Assembly: GCF_000766795.1 (NCBI RefSeq)
Contig: NZ_JPDS01000002.1
Location: forward strand, 873,001-937,000
Source: Polaribacter sp. Hel1_85
GTDB taxonomy: Bacteria; Bacteroidota; Bacteroidia; Flavobacteriales; Flavobacteriaceae
Length of the DNA stretch: 64,000 nucleotides
Reading direction: 5' to 3'
The position numbers and the translations under genes were made by a program. Numbering within the stretch: the stretch's first letter is position 1; every line of letters begins with the position of its first letter. This document shows, in pieces, positions 34,856 to 43,972 of the stretch. The notes under the pieces are model-generated. The model worked only from the letters and a program-made list of their open reading frames with translations. It had not been told where the DNA came from and made no database searches.

Positions 34856-36646
34856 TTAAAGATCTGTAAGTGTTTTCATAAACGCTATAATGGCATTTAT
34901 TTCTTCTGTTGATAATTCTAAATTATCGAAAGGTAAGGTTTGATATTCGTTTTCAATACCTAAGCCAACACCGCCGCCTTTATTGTAAAAGTCCATAACT
35001 TCTTCTAAAGTGTTATAAACTCCATTATGCATATAAGGTGCTGTAAGTGCTATGTTTCTTACAGTTGGTGTTTTGAAAAAATGCTTCCTTTCTGGAGTTT
35101 TAAACACATCATATCTTCCCAAATCATCAGATAGCTTTGCGTTAATTGTATCTGTAGTTTGAGGTACTCCTATAAACTCTAACTCTGTATCTTTATAATT
35201 AGGAGGAACTGTTCCGTTAAAAACAGGCGAAAAGTGACAGGTGGCACATTGGGCTTTTCCCGCAAAAAGATTAAAACCTAATTTTTCTTGTGCGGTTAAT
35301 GTATTTTCTTCTTTCCTTATATTCTTATCAAATTTAGAATTGAATGTATTTAAAGTTCTTATATAAGATGCAATGGCATGTCGGATATTAAAATTCACAC
35401 GTTTATTGCTGTATAAATCTTTTATTTTCTCTTTATACTTTTCATTACTCATTATTCTTTCTATCACCTTATCCATGGTCATATTAAACTCACCATGGTT
35501 TTCAACTACACCTACAACTTGCCCTTCTAAATTCCCTACTCTTGCGTCTGTAAAAAAGCTTTTTTGATAAGTTGCATAAGTTACTGTAGGCGTATTTCTT
35601 TTTTGATTTTTATCAAATGTTTTTCTTCCATCTGTAAAGGCTAATTCTTTAACATGACAAGTAGCACAAGCCATATTACGATTTTTTGACAAAGAAACAT
35701 CGTTAAATAACTCTTTACCAAAAACTACTTTTTCACTTATGTTGGTAGTATCGCTTAAATAATCTGAAAAATAGTTTTTGTTGATAGTTTCTTCAGAAAA
35801 CAAGGTATTCATATTATTAGATAGCGCTAGTTCGAAAGGAAAAGTTACTTCCCAGTCTTTTTGAATTTTTAACAATACTTCTAACTGAGGATTTGTGTGA
35901 TTTTTAATAAAATTATATCTATCAAATGTATCGAAATCATGGTTTAATGCTTTCTGAGATTCCTCTATTAAAGAAACAAATTGATTTAATAGTTCTTTAG
36001 ACTTAAAATTGTTTTCATATATTTTAAGAATATCTATTACTGTTTGGTATGTGTAACTACTTTCTTGTAAAGATTCTCCTAATACTGGAGAGTCGAAACC
36101 TGTAATTCCTGTAGTTGCTACTCTAGTTATTTGATCTCTTAGTAACCATATAAGATGGTAATTTTTCAGATTTAATAAGAAGTTCTTTTTAATCAGTTTT
36201 AATCTGTTTTTTGTTACTCTTACTGTATGATTTAATACTAATGTATCTATATGTTCTTCATACAAGTTTTCTTCTATAACTTGAAACCCTATAGGTTTAG
36301 AAACCTTAATATCATTTATATCTTCTTCTTTTATTATAGCAATATTAGGAGCGTTTAACGATTTGTAATTTCCTTTATCAGAATATGCTAAAATAGGCTC
36401 TAGTAACTTAAAATTTTTTCTTGCTAAAGCATAGTGTTCTTTTTGTTTCTCTACAGATGCGCCTTCAAAATTATCTAAACTACTAATTGTTTTTGTTAGA
36501 TAATTATTATACAGATTTTCAACCTCTTTTAAAGGTTCATCAATTGATTTATACTTATTTTCTACCTTTTTATTACAAGCTAATGTCAAAAGCAAAAGAC
36601 ATACACAAAGGTATGTCTTAGCTTGACTTATAATTTTATGAGTCAT
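34856..36646 (-). CDS. Di-haem cytochrome c peroxidase (MauG/CcpA family) lipoprotein with imelysin-like N-terminal region
   Basis: 596 residues. The lipobox TLAC (Cys24) points to a periplasmic lipoprotein. Residues about 30-290 are helical, with GFQVIEE (120-126) and TGFDSPVLGESLQES, recalling the GxHxxE-type imelysin/EfeM fold but with Gln in the His position. The C-terminal part carries two haem-binding CxxCH sites (Cys327/Cys330/His331 and Cys467/Cys470/His471) and the YMHNGVYNTLEEVMDFYN block of bacterial di-haem peroxidases. It would reduce peroxide or modify a partner protein; the partner is unknown. Its start is three bases after the stop of the PhoX-like gene. Confidence 0.87.
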   Translation of the reverse strand: MTHKIISQAKTYLCVCLLLLTLACNKKVENKYKSIDEPLKEVENLYNNYLTKTISSLDNFEGASVEKQKEHYALARKNFKLLEPILAYSDKGNYKSLNAPNIAIIKEEDINDIKVSKPIGFQVIEENLYEEHIDTLVLNHTVRVTKNRLKLIKKNFLLNLKNYHLIWLLRDQITRVATTGITGFDSPVLGESLQESSYTYQTVIDILKIYENNFKSKELLNQFVSLIEESQKALNHDFDTFDRYNFIKNHTNPQLEVLLKIQKDWEVTFPFELALSNNMNTLFSEETINKNYFSDYLSDTTNISEKVVFGKELFNDVSLSKNRNMACATCHVKELAFTDGRKTFDKNQKRNTPTVTYATYQKSFFTDARVGNLEGQVVGVVENHGEFNMTMDKVIERIMSNEKYKEKIKDLYSNKRVNFNIRHAIASYIRTLNTFNSKFDKNIRKEENTLTAQEKLGFNLFAGKAQCATCHFSPVFNGTVPPNYKDTELEFIGVPQTTDTINAKLSDDLGRYDVFKTPERKHFFKTPTVRNIALTAPYMHNGVYNTLEEVMDFYNKGGGVGLGIENEYQTLPFDNLELSTEEINAIIAFMKTLTDL

Positions 36647-36649
36647 ATT

Positions 36650-38170
36650 TTATCTTTCTAATCCTGTAATTACGTGTAATACTGAACCTTCATTTCTATA
36701 TGGAGTACTAATTGCCATTGGATCTGTATAAGAAGTTCCATCTGCTGGTTGCCAATCGTGGTTTTGTGTCATTACTAAGAATGTATTTTTTCCATTGTTA
36801 ACAATATCAGTAACATCAATCATTCCTGTAATTTCCCAACGACTATCATCACCGTAACCTAACGTCATAGCTCTATCTTGATCACATTCAGCAACAACTT
36901 TTAATTCACCTGTAGTTAAATTATATTGGTATAATCTTGCCCAGTGCGTTTTCACACCATCAATCCTTACCGCTGGATCTTCTTGAATATATGCATAGTT
37001 TTCTGTAACTAAAATATTATCTGGCGAAAGGAATTCTGCTGCAGTTCCACCTACAACATCACCATCTAAAACACATGTGATTTTAGCTGCACCTGTTGGA
37101 TCATTTTCATTTAAAGAAACTTTATAAATACGTCCAGAAACTGTTCCTTTCCCTATTAAATCTGGTTTATCACGACCAGTAGCACAGAAATAAACTTCTC
37201 TGTTGTTCGCTGCAGAACCTCTTCTCCAATCGATATCTTCTAAACGAGAGAATCCCATTACTCCTTTAGCTTTACATTCAGCATCTAAAGCATCTATTTC
37301 TTTTTCTTCTAATTCTACAAATTCAACATCATATTCAGTTCCTTCTGCCATATCAACTTCGTAGTCTATACCTGAAGTAGTTACTTTTAATCCGTATAAT
37401 TTACCACCAGATAAGTCCCCTTGATCTCCTACATACATCCCTAATTGTCCAGAAGGTACAAAGTCATCTCCTTGATCATCTCCAATAAATACAACTGTTT
37501 TTCCTGAATACGCGTTTTGATTTAAAGCTACTGCATTTTCTGTTACCCATTGACCTAAAGCTGGTAACATTTCGGCAGTACTTGCTGCACTAGTATCTTT
37601 ATAAGGATCAGTTATGAAAACTCCTTGAGAAGAACCTCCCCATTCTCCACCTGAAAGGTATAAAGGACCAAACCCATGTTCTTCTGGAGTAATCATAGAT
37701 CCAGAACATTGAGCTGTAAATGCTGTTGCTTCCGCATTTAAAATATACTCACCATGCATTGGTCTTAAATCTTTGTTTAATTTAATTCTTGCTATTGAAA
37801 AATCTGCCTCAATATTATTAATTAACGTAAAAGTTCCATCGTTTTCTGCTAATAATCCTGCTCCATCAGCCATAGATCCGTAAACAAAGTCTGGTGAATT
37901 AGGAATAACATCTTCTGAAGATAAAATAGGGTTGACTTTTAAATGAGAAAAATCACTAGTTACTTTTAAAAAGTTTGGTGTTTTTGAAGATGCTAAAAAA
38001 ACACTTGCATCAGAACCATCAGTTCCATCTACACCATCTGTCCCATCAGAACCATCTATACCATTAATTCCATCTAAGCCGTTAACACCATCTTCCGGAT
38101 CGCAACTAATTGTAAGTAAACTTATTGAAACCATAAGGCTCAATAAAAAAAAAGAGGATAATTTTTTCAT
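36650..38170 (-). CDS. PhoX-like (DUF839) lipoprotein with collagen-like stalk
   Basis: 506 residues. The lipobox is TISC (Cys23). Nine Gly-X-Y triplets follow at about residues 28-54 (GVNGLDGINGIDGSDG...), a short collagen-like stalk. The rest looks like a beta-propeller of the PhoX/DUF839 type: SGRIYKVSLNENDP, the characteristic EFLSPDNILVTENYAYIQED and a late WEITGMIDVTD strand. PhoX enzymes are calcium/iron phosphatases acting on phosphate esters, but without a structure comparison the activity is uncertain. It is the first gene of an operon with the di-haem peroxidase. Confidence 0.75.
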   Translation of the reverse strand: MKKLSSFFLLSLMVSISLLTISCDPEDGVNGLDGINGIDGSDGTDGVDGTDGSDASVFLASSKTPNFLKVTSDFSHLKVNPILSSEDVIPNSPDFVYGSMADGAGLLAENDGTFTLINNIEADFSIARIKLNKDLRPMHGEYILNAEATAFTAQCSGSMITPEEHGFGPLYLSGGEWGGSSQGVFITDPYKDTSAASTAEMLPALGQWVTENAVALNQNAYSGKTVVFIGDDQGDDFVPSGQLGMYVGDQGDLSGGKLYGLKVTTSGIDYEVDMAEGTEYDVEFVELEEKEIDALDAECKAKGVMGFSRLEDIDWRRGSAANNREVYFCATGRDKPDLIGKGTVSGRIYKVSLNENDPTGAAKITCVLDGDVVGGTAAEFLSPDNILVTENYAYIQEDPAVRIDGVKTHWARLYQYNLTTGELKVVAECDQDRAMTLGYGDDSRWEITGMIDVTDIVNNGKNTFLVMTQNHDWQPADGTSYTDPMAISTPYRNEGSVLHVITGLER

Positions 38171-38202
38171 AATTTAATTAAGTTTTTTGATTAATTATTT
38201 TT

Positions 38203-38210
38203 CAAAAATA
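38203..38210 (-). promoter_or_regulatory. -7 promoter box of the PhoX-like/peroxidase operon
   Basis: TATTTTTG on the minus strand, 32 bases ahead of the start codon, matches TAnnTTTG exactly. Further upstream the DNA is AT-rich with partial GTTAAC/AACGTT palindromes (about 38275-38287) that might be regulatory. Confidence 0.5.
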
Positions 38211-38343
38211 TCCTGAGCTTTTTATAATAGTGTTAAGGCAAAAATGTTATTTTATTAATTTAGGGTTAGAATAATGTTAACAACGTTATGAGAATATTAA
38301 CATAAAGAATTTTTTAATAATAGATAAAAAAATCTAAAAAGAT

Positions 38344-39990
38344 TTACTTGAAGTCAATAGATGTTTTTAGTTTAGCATCTAACTCTATAATGTTTTTTTG
38401 ATTTGATATAGTATCTAAGTTAAAATGTTTTTTAAACAATTGAACAACTAATTCTTTATAAGTATCTACACTTGGTTTATCAAAAAACAAACGCCCTGTT
38501 CTTCTCATAAAAAAATCTGTTGGCGTACACGCCATTTCATAATTAATGGTAAACCAAACTTCTGCCTGAATCATTTTTTCTTGCATATTATCATGCATTA
38601 AATCATCAAATTTTTGCAAAATAATATCTGTTTGTTTTCCATAATTATGCACTAAGTATTCTGCATCTTTTCTGTTGAAATCTACTTCTGCAATTCTATT
38701 TTGAATAGCGTCTGTGTAACTTTTTACTTCTTGGTAGTTTTTAAAAGTTCCACCAGAAAGTGAAATTTCTTTCGTTTTTATTTCATCAAACTCTTTCTCA
38801 AATCTACGATTGTATTTTTTTGCAACTAAATCTACAATTCGTTCTGCCATTTTTCTATAACCTGTTAATTTTCCTCCGGCAATAGAAATCAATTCGGTGT
38901 CAGAAACAAAAATTTCATCTTTTCTAGATAATTCTGATGCAGATTTCCCTTCTTCGTGAATTAATGGTCTTAAACCAGCCCAAGAAGATTGAATATCCTC
39001 TAGCGTTAAATTAATTTCTGGAAACATATTATTTACTGCAGAAATTAAATAAGTAGCATCTACTAAATTGGTTTCTACATTGTTTTTATCTTCTTGATAA
39101 TTGGTGTCTGTAGTTCCAAAATAAGTAACTTTTCCACGAGGAATTGCAAACATCATTCTACCATCTGGCACATCAAAATAAACAGATTGTTTTACAGGTA
39201 ATTTTTCATGAGTAACAACCAAATGAACACCTTTTGTTAAGTGCAAACGCTTACCTTGTTTAGAGTGGTTTTTCTGACGTAAATTATCTACCCAAGGTCC
39301 TGTTGCATTTACAACATACTTCGCTTTAATATCAAAAGAAGTATTAGAAATAGTGTCTTTTACAGTTGTGCCAACAACTCTATTTTCTTCGTAAATAAAA
39401 TCGGTAGCTTTTGTATAATTTAGAGCTTTTGTACCGTAGTTTAAAGCAGTTTTTAAGACTTCAATTGTTAAACGCGCATCATCTGTTCTGTATTCAGCAT
39501 AATAACCAGCGCCATTTAAAATAGCTTCTGGTAACAAAGGTTCTTTGTCTAAAGCTTCTTCTTTATCAAGCATTTTACGTTTATCTTCACCTTCTACAGA
39601 AGCTAAAATATCGTAGACTTTTAATCCGATAGAAGTTAACCAAGAACCATAAGTTCCACCTTCAATTAAAGGTAAAATCATTTTTTCTGGCACTACTAAA
39701 TGAGGTGCTAAATCATGCACAATTGCTCGTTCTGTTCCTACTTCTTTTACCAACCAAAAATCGAATTGTTTTAAGTAGCGTAAACCTCCATGAATCAGTT
39801 TTGTAGATTTACTACTTGTTCCAGAAGCAAAGTCATTTTTTTCTACTAAAGCAACTTTCATTCCTCTAGAAGCTGCATCTAAAGCAATTCCTGCTCCTGT
39901 AATTCCACCTCCAATAATTAGTAAATCAAATTCTGTAGATTGTAAATCTGTGGTAATATTTTCTCTGTTGAAATATGAAAAATTGTTCAT
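38344..39990 (-). CDS. glpD: Aerobic glycerol-3-phosphate dehydrogenase (FAD)
   Basis: 548 residues. It oxidises glycerol 3-phosphate to dihydroxyacetone phosphate at the inner membrane and passes electrons to quinone. The FAD fold is LLIIGGGITGAGIALDAASRG at about residues 24-44, followed by GTSSKSTKLIHGGLRYL. The conserved YFGTTDTNY and SIAGGKLTGYRKMAERI blocks and a C-terminal helical domain are all present, and the length is typical. It lies in the same orientation as glpK, with a hairpin-repeat gap and a small oxidase-like gene between them. Confidence 0.97.
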   Translation of the reverse strand: MNNFSYFNRENITTDLQSTEFDLLIIGGGITGAGIALDAASRGMKVALVEKNDFASGTSSKSTKLIHGGLRYLKQFDFWLVKEVGTERAIVHDLAPHLVVPEKMILPLIEGGTYGSWLTSIGLKVYDILASVEGEDKRKMLDKEEALDKEPLLPEAILNGAGYYAEYRTDDARLTIEVLKTALNYGTKALNYTKATDFIYEENRVVGTTVKDTISNTSFDIKAKYVVNATGPWVDNLRQKNHSKQGKRLHLTKGVHLVVTHEKLPVKQSVYFDVPDGRMMFAIPRGKVTYFGTTDTNYQEDKNNVETNLVDATYLISAVNNMFPEINLTLEDIQSSWAGLRPLIHEEGKSASELSRKDEIFVSDTELISIAGGKLTGYRKMAERIVDLVAKKYNRRFEKEFDEIKTKEISLSGGTFKNYQEVKSYTDAIQNRIAEVDFNRKDAEYLVHNYGKQTDIILQKFDDLMHDNMQEKMIQAEVWFTINYEMACTPTDFFMRRTGRLFFDKPSVDTYKELVVQLFKKHFNLDTISNQKNIIELDAKLKTSIDFK

Positions 39991-40015
39991 GTATTGCTTT
40001 ATAAATTTTTAATTT

Positions 40016-40133
40016 GTCATTTCGACCTTGTGGAAAAATCTTACTATTTATGAGATTTCTCAATTTCACTTATTTGCTACCCAAGCTACTTTCAATCAAA
40101 ATATCTTTTGATTTCAGTAATATTCGAAATGAC
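40016..40133. repeat. Dispersed hairpin repeat, TCATTTCGA family, longer copy
   Basis: It starts GTCATTTCGACCTTG and ends TATTCGAAATGAC; inside lies GAGATTTCTCAATTTC. The roughly 118-base length suggests an insertion or a composite of two units between glpD and the next gene. Confidence 0.7.
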
Positions 40134-40143
40134 AAAAGATGTT

Positions 40144-40686
40144 TTATTTTAAAATGTTTGTTGGTAAACCATCAATACTTGTTTGATTTTTACTTTCCCA
40201 ATAATCTTTAATTCCTTCTTTTCCTTTTTCTCTAGCCCAATCATTTAATTCGTTTCTTTCTCCTTGATATTCGTAAAAAGGAATTGACATTCCGCAAGAA
40301 GTTTGAGCAGATTCTATAGTAATATCAAATATTTGACGCGTTCCCGGAGTTTCTGGAAACAATGTAATTAAATTATTCCAAGAAGTATCTCCTTCTTTTA
40401 TTTCTTTTCCTTTTCCGTACAAACGTAAAATGTTTGGAGCCCCTTCAAAAGCACAAAACATCATTGTAATTCTGTTATTTTCTAATAAATGTGCTGCTGT
40501 TTCGTTTCCACTTCCTGTAACATTTAACCATAAAACTCGGTTTTCATTAACAACTCTAAAAGAATCCATTCCTTTGGGAGACAGGTTTATTCGCCCAGAA
40601 TTTGGAGCAGTTGCTACGAAGAATATTTTTTGAGCTTCAATAAATTTTTGAAGTCTTGTTGTTATTTTAGTGTAAAATTTTGACAT
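40144..40686 (-). CDS. Pyridoxamine 5'-phosphate oxidase family (FMN-binding split barrel) protein
   Basis: 180 residues. The split-barrel core is seen in FFVATAPNSGRINLSPKGMDSFRVVNENRVLWLNVTGSGNETAAHL, typical of the general-stress FMN-binding subgroup, and in RITMMFCAFEGAPNILRLYGKGKEI. These proteins bind FMN or F420-like cofactors; reaction and substrate are not known. It is not the vitamin B6 enzyme PdxH, which has a different conserved core. Its start lies three bases from the glpK stop, so the genes are translationally coupled. Confidence 0.85.
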   Translation of the reverse strand: MSKFYTKITTRLQKFIEAQKIFFVATAPNSGRINLSPKGMDSFRVVNENRVLWLNVTGSGNETAAHLLENNRITMMFCAFEGAPNILRLYGKGKEIKEGDTSWNNLITLFPETPGTRQIFDITIESAQTSCGMSIPFYEYQGERNELNDWAREKGKEGIKDYWESKNQTSIDGLPTNILK

Positions 40687-40689
40687 AAT

Positions 40690-42174
40690 TTAATCAATCC
40701 AATCTTTAGTTCGTTCAACTGCTTTTAACCATCTTTTATATAATCGTTCACTTTTTTCTGCTGTAAATTCTGGTGAGAATTCTTTATCAATTTTTCTGTG
40801 AGATAGAATATCTGATTGTTTCCATAAACCAACACAAATTCCAGCTAAATAAGCAGCTCCAATAACTGTTGTTTCTGTTATTTTTGGTTTTTCTACAACT
40901 GTATTTAAAATATCTGCTTGAAATTGCATTAATAAATTATTTGCACTTGCTCCACCATCAACTTTTAACGAAGTTAATTTAGTTTCTGCATCATTTTGCA
41001 TTGCAATTAAAATATCTTTTGTTTGATATGCTAAAGATTGTAAAGTTGCTTTTATTAAATGATTTTTACCTGTATCTCTGGTTAATCCAAAAATGGCTCC
41101 TCTTGCATACATGTCCCAATATGGTGCTCCTAAACCAGCAAAAGCAGGAACAACAATTACTGGGTTTTCATCACCAACTTTTTCTGCAAAAAACTCACTT
41201 TCTTCAGCAGATTTTATAATTTGTAATCCATCTCTTAACCATTGAATTGCTGCGCCAGCAATAAAAACACTTCCTTCTAGAGCATAATAAATTTTATCAT
41301 CAATTCCCCAAGCAATTGTTGTTAACAATCCGTTTTTAGAAAATTCGATTTCTGTTCCAGTATTCATCAACATAAAACAACCAGTTCCGTACGTGTTTTT
41401 TGCTTCCCCTTTTTTAAAACATGCTTGTCCAAAAAGAGCCGCTTGTTGATCACCTGCAATTCCTGCAATTGGAATTTCAAAACCATCTAAATGATAATTT
41501 CCAAAGTGAAAAGAAGAGGGTTTTACTTCTGGTAACATCGATTTAGGAATGTTTAATACAGATAGAAGTTTTTCATCCCAACATAAATTTTTGATATCAA
41601 AAAGCATGGTTCTTGATGCATTGCTATAATCTGTAGCATGAACTTTTTTATCAGTTAAATTCCATAATACCCAAGTATCAATCGTTCCAAAAAGAAGGTT
41701 TTCTTTTTCTGCTTCTTTTCTAGCATTTTCAACATTTTCTAGAATCCAATGAATTTTTGTTGCAGAAAAATAAGAATCAATGACTAAACCTGTAGTTTGT
41801 TTTACATGCTTTTCAAATCCTTTTTCCTTAAGAGTTTCACAAATATTTGCAGTTCGTTTGTCTTGCCAAACAATAGCATTATAAATAGGTTTTCCTGTGT
41901 TTTTATTCCAAACAACAGTGGTTTCTCTTTGATTTGTAATTCCGATTCCAGCAATTTCTTTTGGATGAATTCCAGCCTTTTCTATAACACATTTTAGTGT
42001 AGAGAGTTGTGTTTCTAAAATTTCTATCGGATGATGTTCAACCCAACTAGATTCTGGAAAAATTTGTTCAATTTCTTGTTGCTCTATTGCTACAATTTCT
42101 CCTTTCTGGTTAATAACAACAGAACGAGAACTTGTAGTTCCTTGGTCTAAAGCGATAATAAATTTGTTTATCAT
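40690..42174 (-). CDS. glpK: Glycerol kinase
   Basis: 494 residues. It phosphorylates glycerol with ATP to sn-glycerol 3-phosphate, trapping it in the cell. It has [13 protein letters not shown] at about residues 8-20, WVEHHP near 45, and [28 protein letters not shown]; the late signature block is intact ([20 protein letters not shown]). No glycerol facilitator glpF gene is adjacent. It heads the minus-strand run glpK, FMN-barrel gene, glpD. Confidence 0.98.
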   Translation of the reverse strand: MINKFIIALDQGTTSSRSVVINQKGEIVAIEQQEIEQIFPESSWVEHHPIEILETQLSTLKCVIEKAGIHPKEIAGIGITNQRETTVVWNKNTGKPIYNAIVWQDKRTANICETLKEKGFEKHVKQTTGLVIDSYFSATKIHWILENVENARKEAEKENLLFGTIDTWVLWNLTDKKVHATDYSNASRTMLFDIKNLCWDEKLLSVLNIPKSMLPEVKPSSFHFGNYHLDGFEIPIAGIAGDQQAALFGQACFKKGEAKNTYGTGCFMLMNTGTEIEFSKNGLLTTIAWGIDDKIYYALEGSVFIAGAAIQWLRDGLQIIKSAEESEFFAEKVGDENPVIVVPAFAGLGAPYWDMYARGAIFGLTRDTGKNHLIKATLQSLAYQTKDILIAMQNDAETKLTSLKVDGGASANNLLMQFQADILNTVVEKPKITETTVIGAAYLAGICVGLWKQSDILSHRKIDKEFSPEFTAEKSERLYKRWLKAVERTKDWID

Positions 42175-42265
42175 TTTAAATGAAAATTGAGAAGCAATTT
42201 ACAAAATATGACTTTATAAATATGTATTATTAATTATTACCTTTAACCCAATTAAAAACTTTTTT

Positions 42266-43741
42266 ATGGAATATGGATTTCTTTCAGTAATACCGCCAAT
42301 TGTTGCTATTATTTTAGCATTAAGAACCAAGCAAGTATACATTGCTTTGTTATTTGGAATTTGGTTTTCTTGGTTGATTATAAAAGGTTGGAATCCGTTA
42401 GAAGGAACTCTAGCTATGATTGAAGGAATGGTAGATGTTTTTCAAGATAAAGGAAGCACAAGAACTATTATGTTTAGCGCTTTAGTAGGAGCATTATTAA
42501 TTTTTATTCAATTTTCTAGAGGTGTAGAAGGTTTTATCAAAATCATCAATAAAAGATTGGTAAAATTAGAAAAAAAGAAGTCTGGTTACAGTAGGGTTAT
42601 GGTTCAAGTTTTGGCAACTTTTACAGGACTTTTATTATTTGTAGAAACAAGTATAAGTTCTTTAACGGTTGGTACTTTATATCGCCCAATTTTTGATAAA
42701 TTAGGAATTCCGAGAGAAAAATTAGCTTATATCGCAGATTCTAGTTCTGCACCTTCATCCATTTTAATTCCTTTTAATGCTTGGGGAGCTTTTATAATGG
42801 GATTGTTGTTAACACAAGGAATTGACAAACCATTTTCTGTGATGATGAGTTCTATTGTGTATAATTTTTATCCATTGTTAGCAATTGCAATTGTTTTCAT
42901 TGTCATTTTTACAAAAAAGGATTTTGGTCCGATGAAAAAAGCAGAAAAAAGAACAAAAGAAACAGGTTTGTTAATGAATGAAGGTTCTAAACCAATGGTT
43001 TCTGATGAAATTACATCTTTTCCACCAAAAGAAGGAATTCAAGCAAAAGCGTATAACATGATTGTGCCTTTGTTAGTAATGGTTTGTATGATGCCAATTA
43101 ACTTGGCATATACAGGTTGGTCTGCTGTTAAAGAATCAACTTCTTTTTTAGATCATTTACAACAAGCTATGGGAGAAGGTTCTGGATCTTCTTCTGTTTT
43201 ATACGCAGTTATAACATCTCTTTTAGTAGCAATGGTTATGTATTTCATTCAAGGAATAATGAAGCCAAAAGAAGCGGTAAACTTAACTTTAAAAGGGATT
43301 AGCGAATTAATGCCTTTGGCTTTATTAATGTTATTGGCTTTTGCAATTGGTGATGCTTGTAAAGTTTTAGATACTGGTAATTACGTAGCAAATATTACAG
43401 AAAGTTGGTTATCTCCAGAATTGCTACCTGCTGTAGTTTTTATTGTGAGTTCTTTTATTGCATTTTCTACAGGTACTTCTTGGGGAACTTTTGCAATTAT
43501 GCTAGCAATTTCTGTTCCGATGGCAAATATTCATGGAGCAGATATTACCATTGTTGTTGCTGCAACTTTAGGAGGAGGAATTTTTGGAGACCATTGTTCT
43601 CCCATTTCAGATACTTCAATAATTTCATCAATGGCTTCTGCTAGTGATCATATAGATCACGTAAAAACACAACTGCCTTATGCTTTGTTTGGTGGTGTAA
43701 TTACAGTGATTTTGTATTTGGTTATTGGGTTTTTTGGATAA
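42266..43741 (+). CDS. Na+/H+ antiporter, NhaC family
   Basis: 491 residues with about 11-12 hydrophobic helices. The NhaC-type blocks are FVETSISSLTVGTLYRPIFDKLGIPREKLAYIADSSSAPSSILIPFNAWGAF in the first half, and FSTGTSWGTFAIMLAISVPMA plus GGGIFGDHCSPISDTSIISSMAS in the second half. It should exchange sodium for protons across the inner membrane; other substrates such as lactate or amino acids occur in this superfamily. It is divergent from glpK; the 91-base gap must hold both promoters. Confidence 0.9.
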   Translation: MEYGFLSVIPPIVAIILALRTKQVYIALLFGIWFSWLIIKGWNPLEGTLAMIEGMVDVFQDKGSTRTIMFSALVGALLIFIQFSRGVEGFIKIINKRLVKLEKKKSGYSRVMVQVLATFTGLLLFVETSISSLTVGTLYRPIFDKLGIPREKLAYIADSSSAPSSILIPFNAWGAFIMGLLLTQGIDKPFSVMMSSIVYNFYPLLAIAIVFIVIFTKKDFGPMKKAEKRTKETGLLMNEGSKPMVSDEITSFPPKEGIQAKAYNMIVPLLVMVCMMPINLAYTGWSAVKESTSFLDHLQQAMGEGSGSSSVLYAVITSLLVAMVMYFIQGIMKPKEAVNLTLKGISELMPLALLMLLAFAIGDACKVLDTGNYVANITESWLSPELLPAVVFIVSSFIAFSTGTSWGTFAIMLAISVPMANIHGADITIVVAATLGGGIFGDHCSPISDTSIISSMASASDHIDHVKTQLPYALFGGVITVILYLVIGFFG

Positions 43742-43753
43742 TGTCATTACAAA

Positions 43754-43780
43754 ATTATCTTTTTTTATAAAAAAGATAAT
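43754..43780. terminator. Weak AT-rich hairpin between convergent genes
   Basis: The arms ATTATCTTTTTT and AAAAAAGATAAT form an AU-only-type stem that could act as a terminator on both strands between the NhaC gene and the small minus-strand gene; its low GC makes it uncertain. Confidence 0.45.
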
Positions 43781-43783
43781 AAA

Positions 43784-43957
43784 TTAAAATCCAGTACTCG
43801 GATCGGGTATATCTGGGCTTTGAGATTGTGCTTTTAGTGGGTTAAGAATTATATACGTTCCTAAAGCAGTTAAAGCTACATATTTACTATAGTTTCCTAT
43901 TTTTTTTATTGCTGCTTTACGAGTAATATTTTGTTTTTTTTCTATTCTTTTTTTCAT
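43784..43957 (-). CDS. Small exported-looking protein (57 aa) next to the giant T9SS protein
   Basis: ATG at 43957, stop 43784-43786. The 57 residues have a very basic N-terminus (MKKRIEKKQNITRKAAIKKI), a hydrophobic span (about 26-38, YVALTALGTYIIL), an AQSQS-like cleavage-type site and a short acidic, Pro-rich tail (PDIPDPSTGF). The start resembles a signal of Tat-like or Sec type. It begins 15 bases after the stop of the 1900-residue gene on the same strand, so it is likely in the same operon. No family can be named firmly. Confidence 0.6.
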   Translation of the reverse strand: MKKRIEKKQNITRKAAIKKIGNYSKYVALTALGTYIILNPLKAQSQSPDIPDPSTGF

Positions 43958-43972
43958 GATGATTTTAAATTA

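Noticed and set aside
36650..38170. Reading the collagen-like lipoprotein as a true collagen
   Set aside because: Only nine triplets without Pro; it is a short stalk in front of a propeller-like domain.
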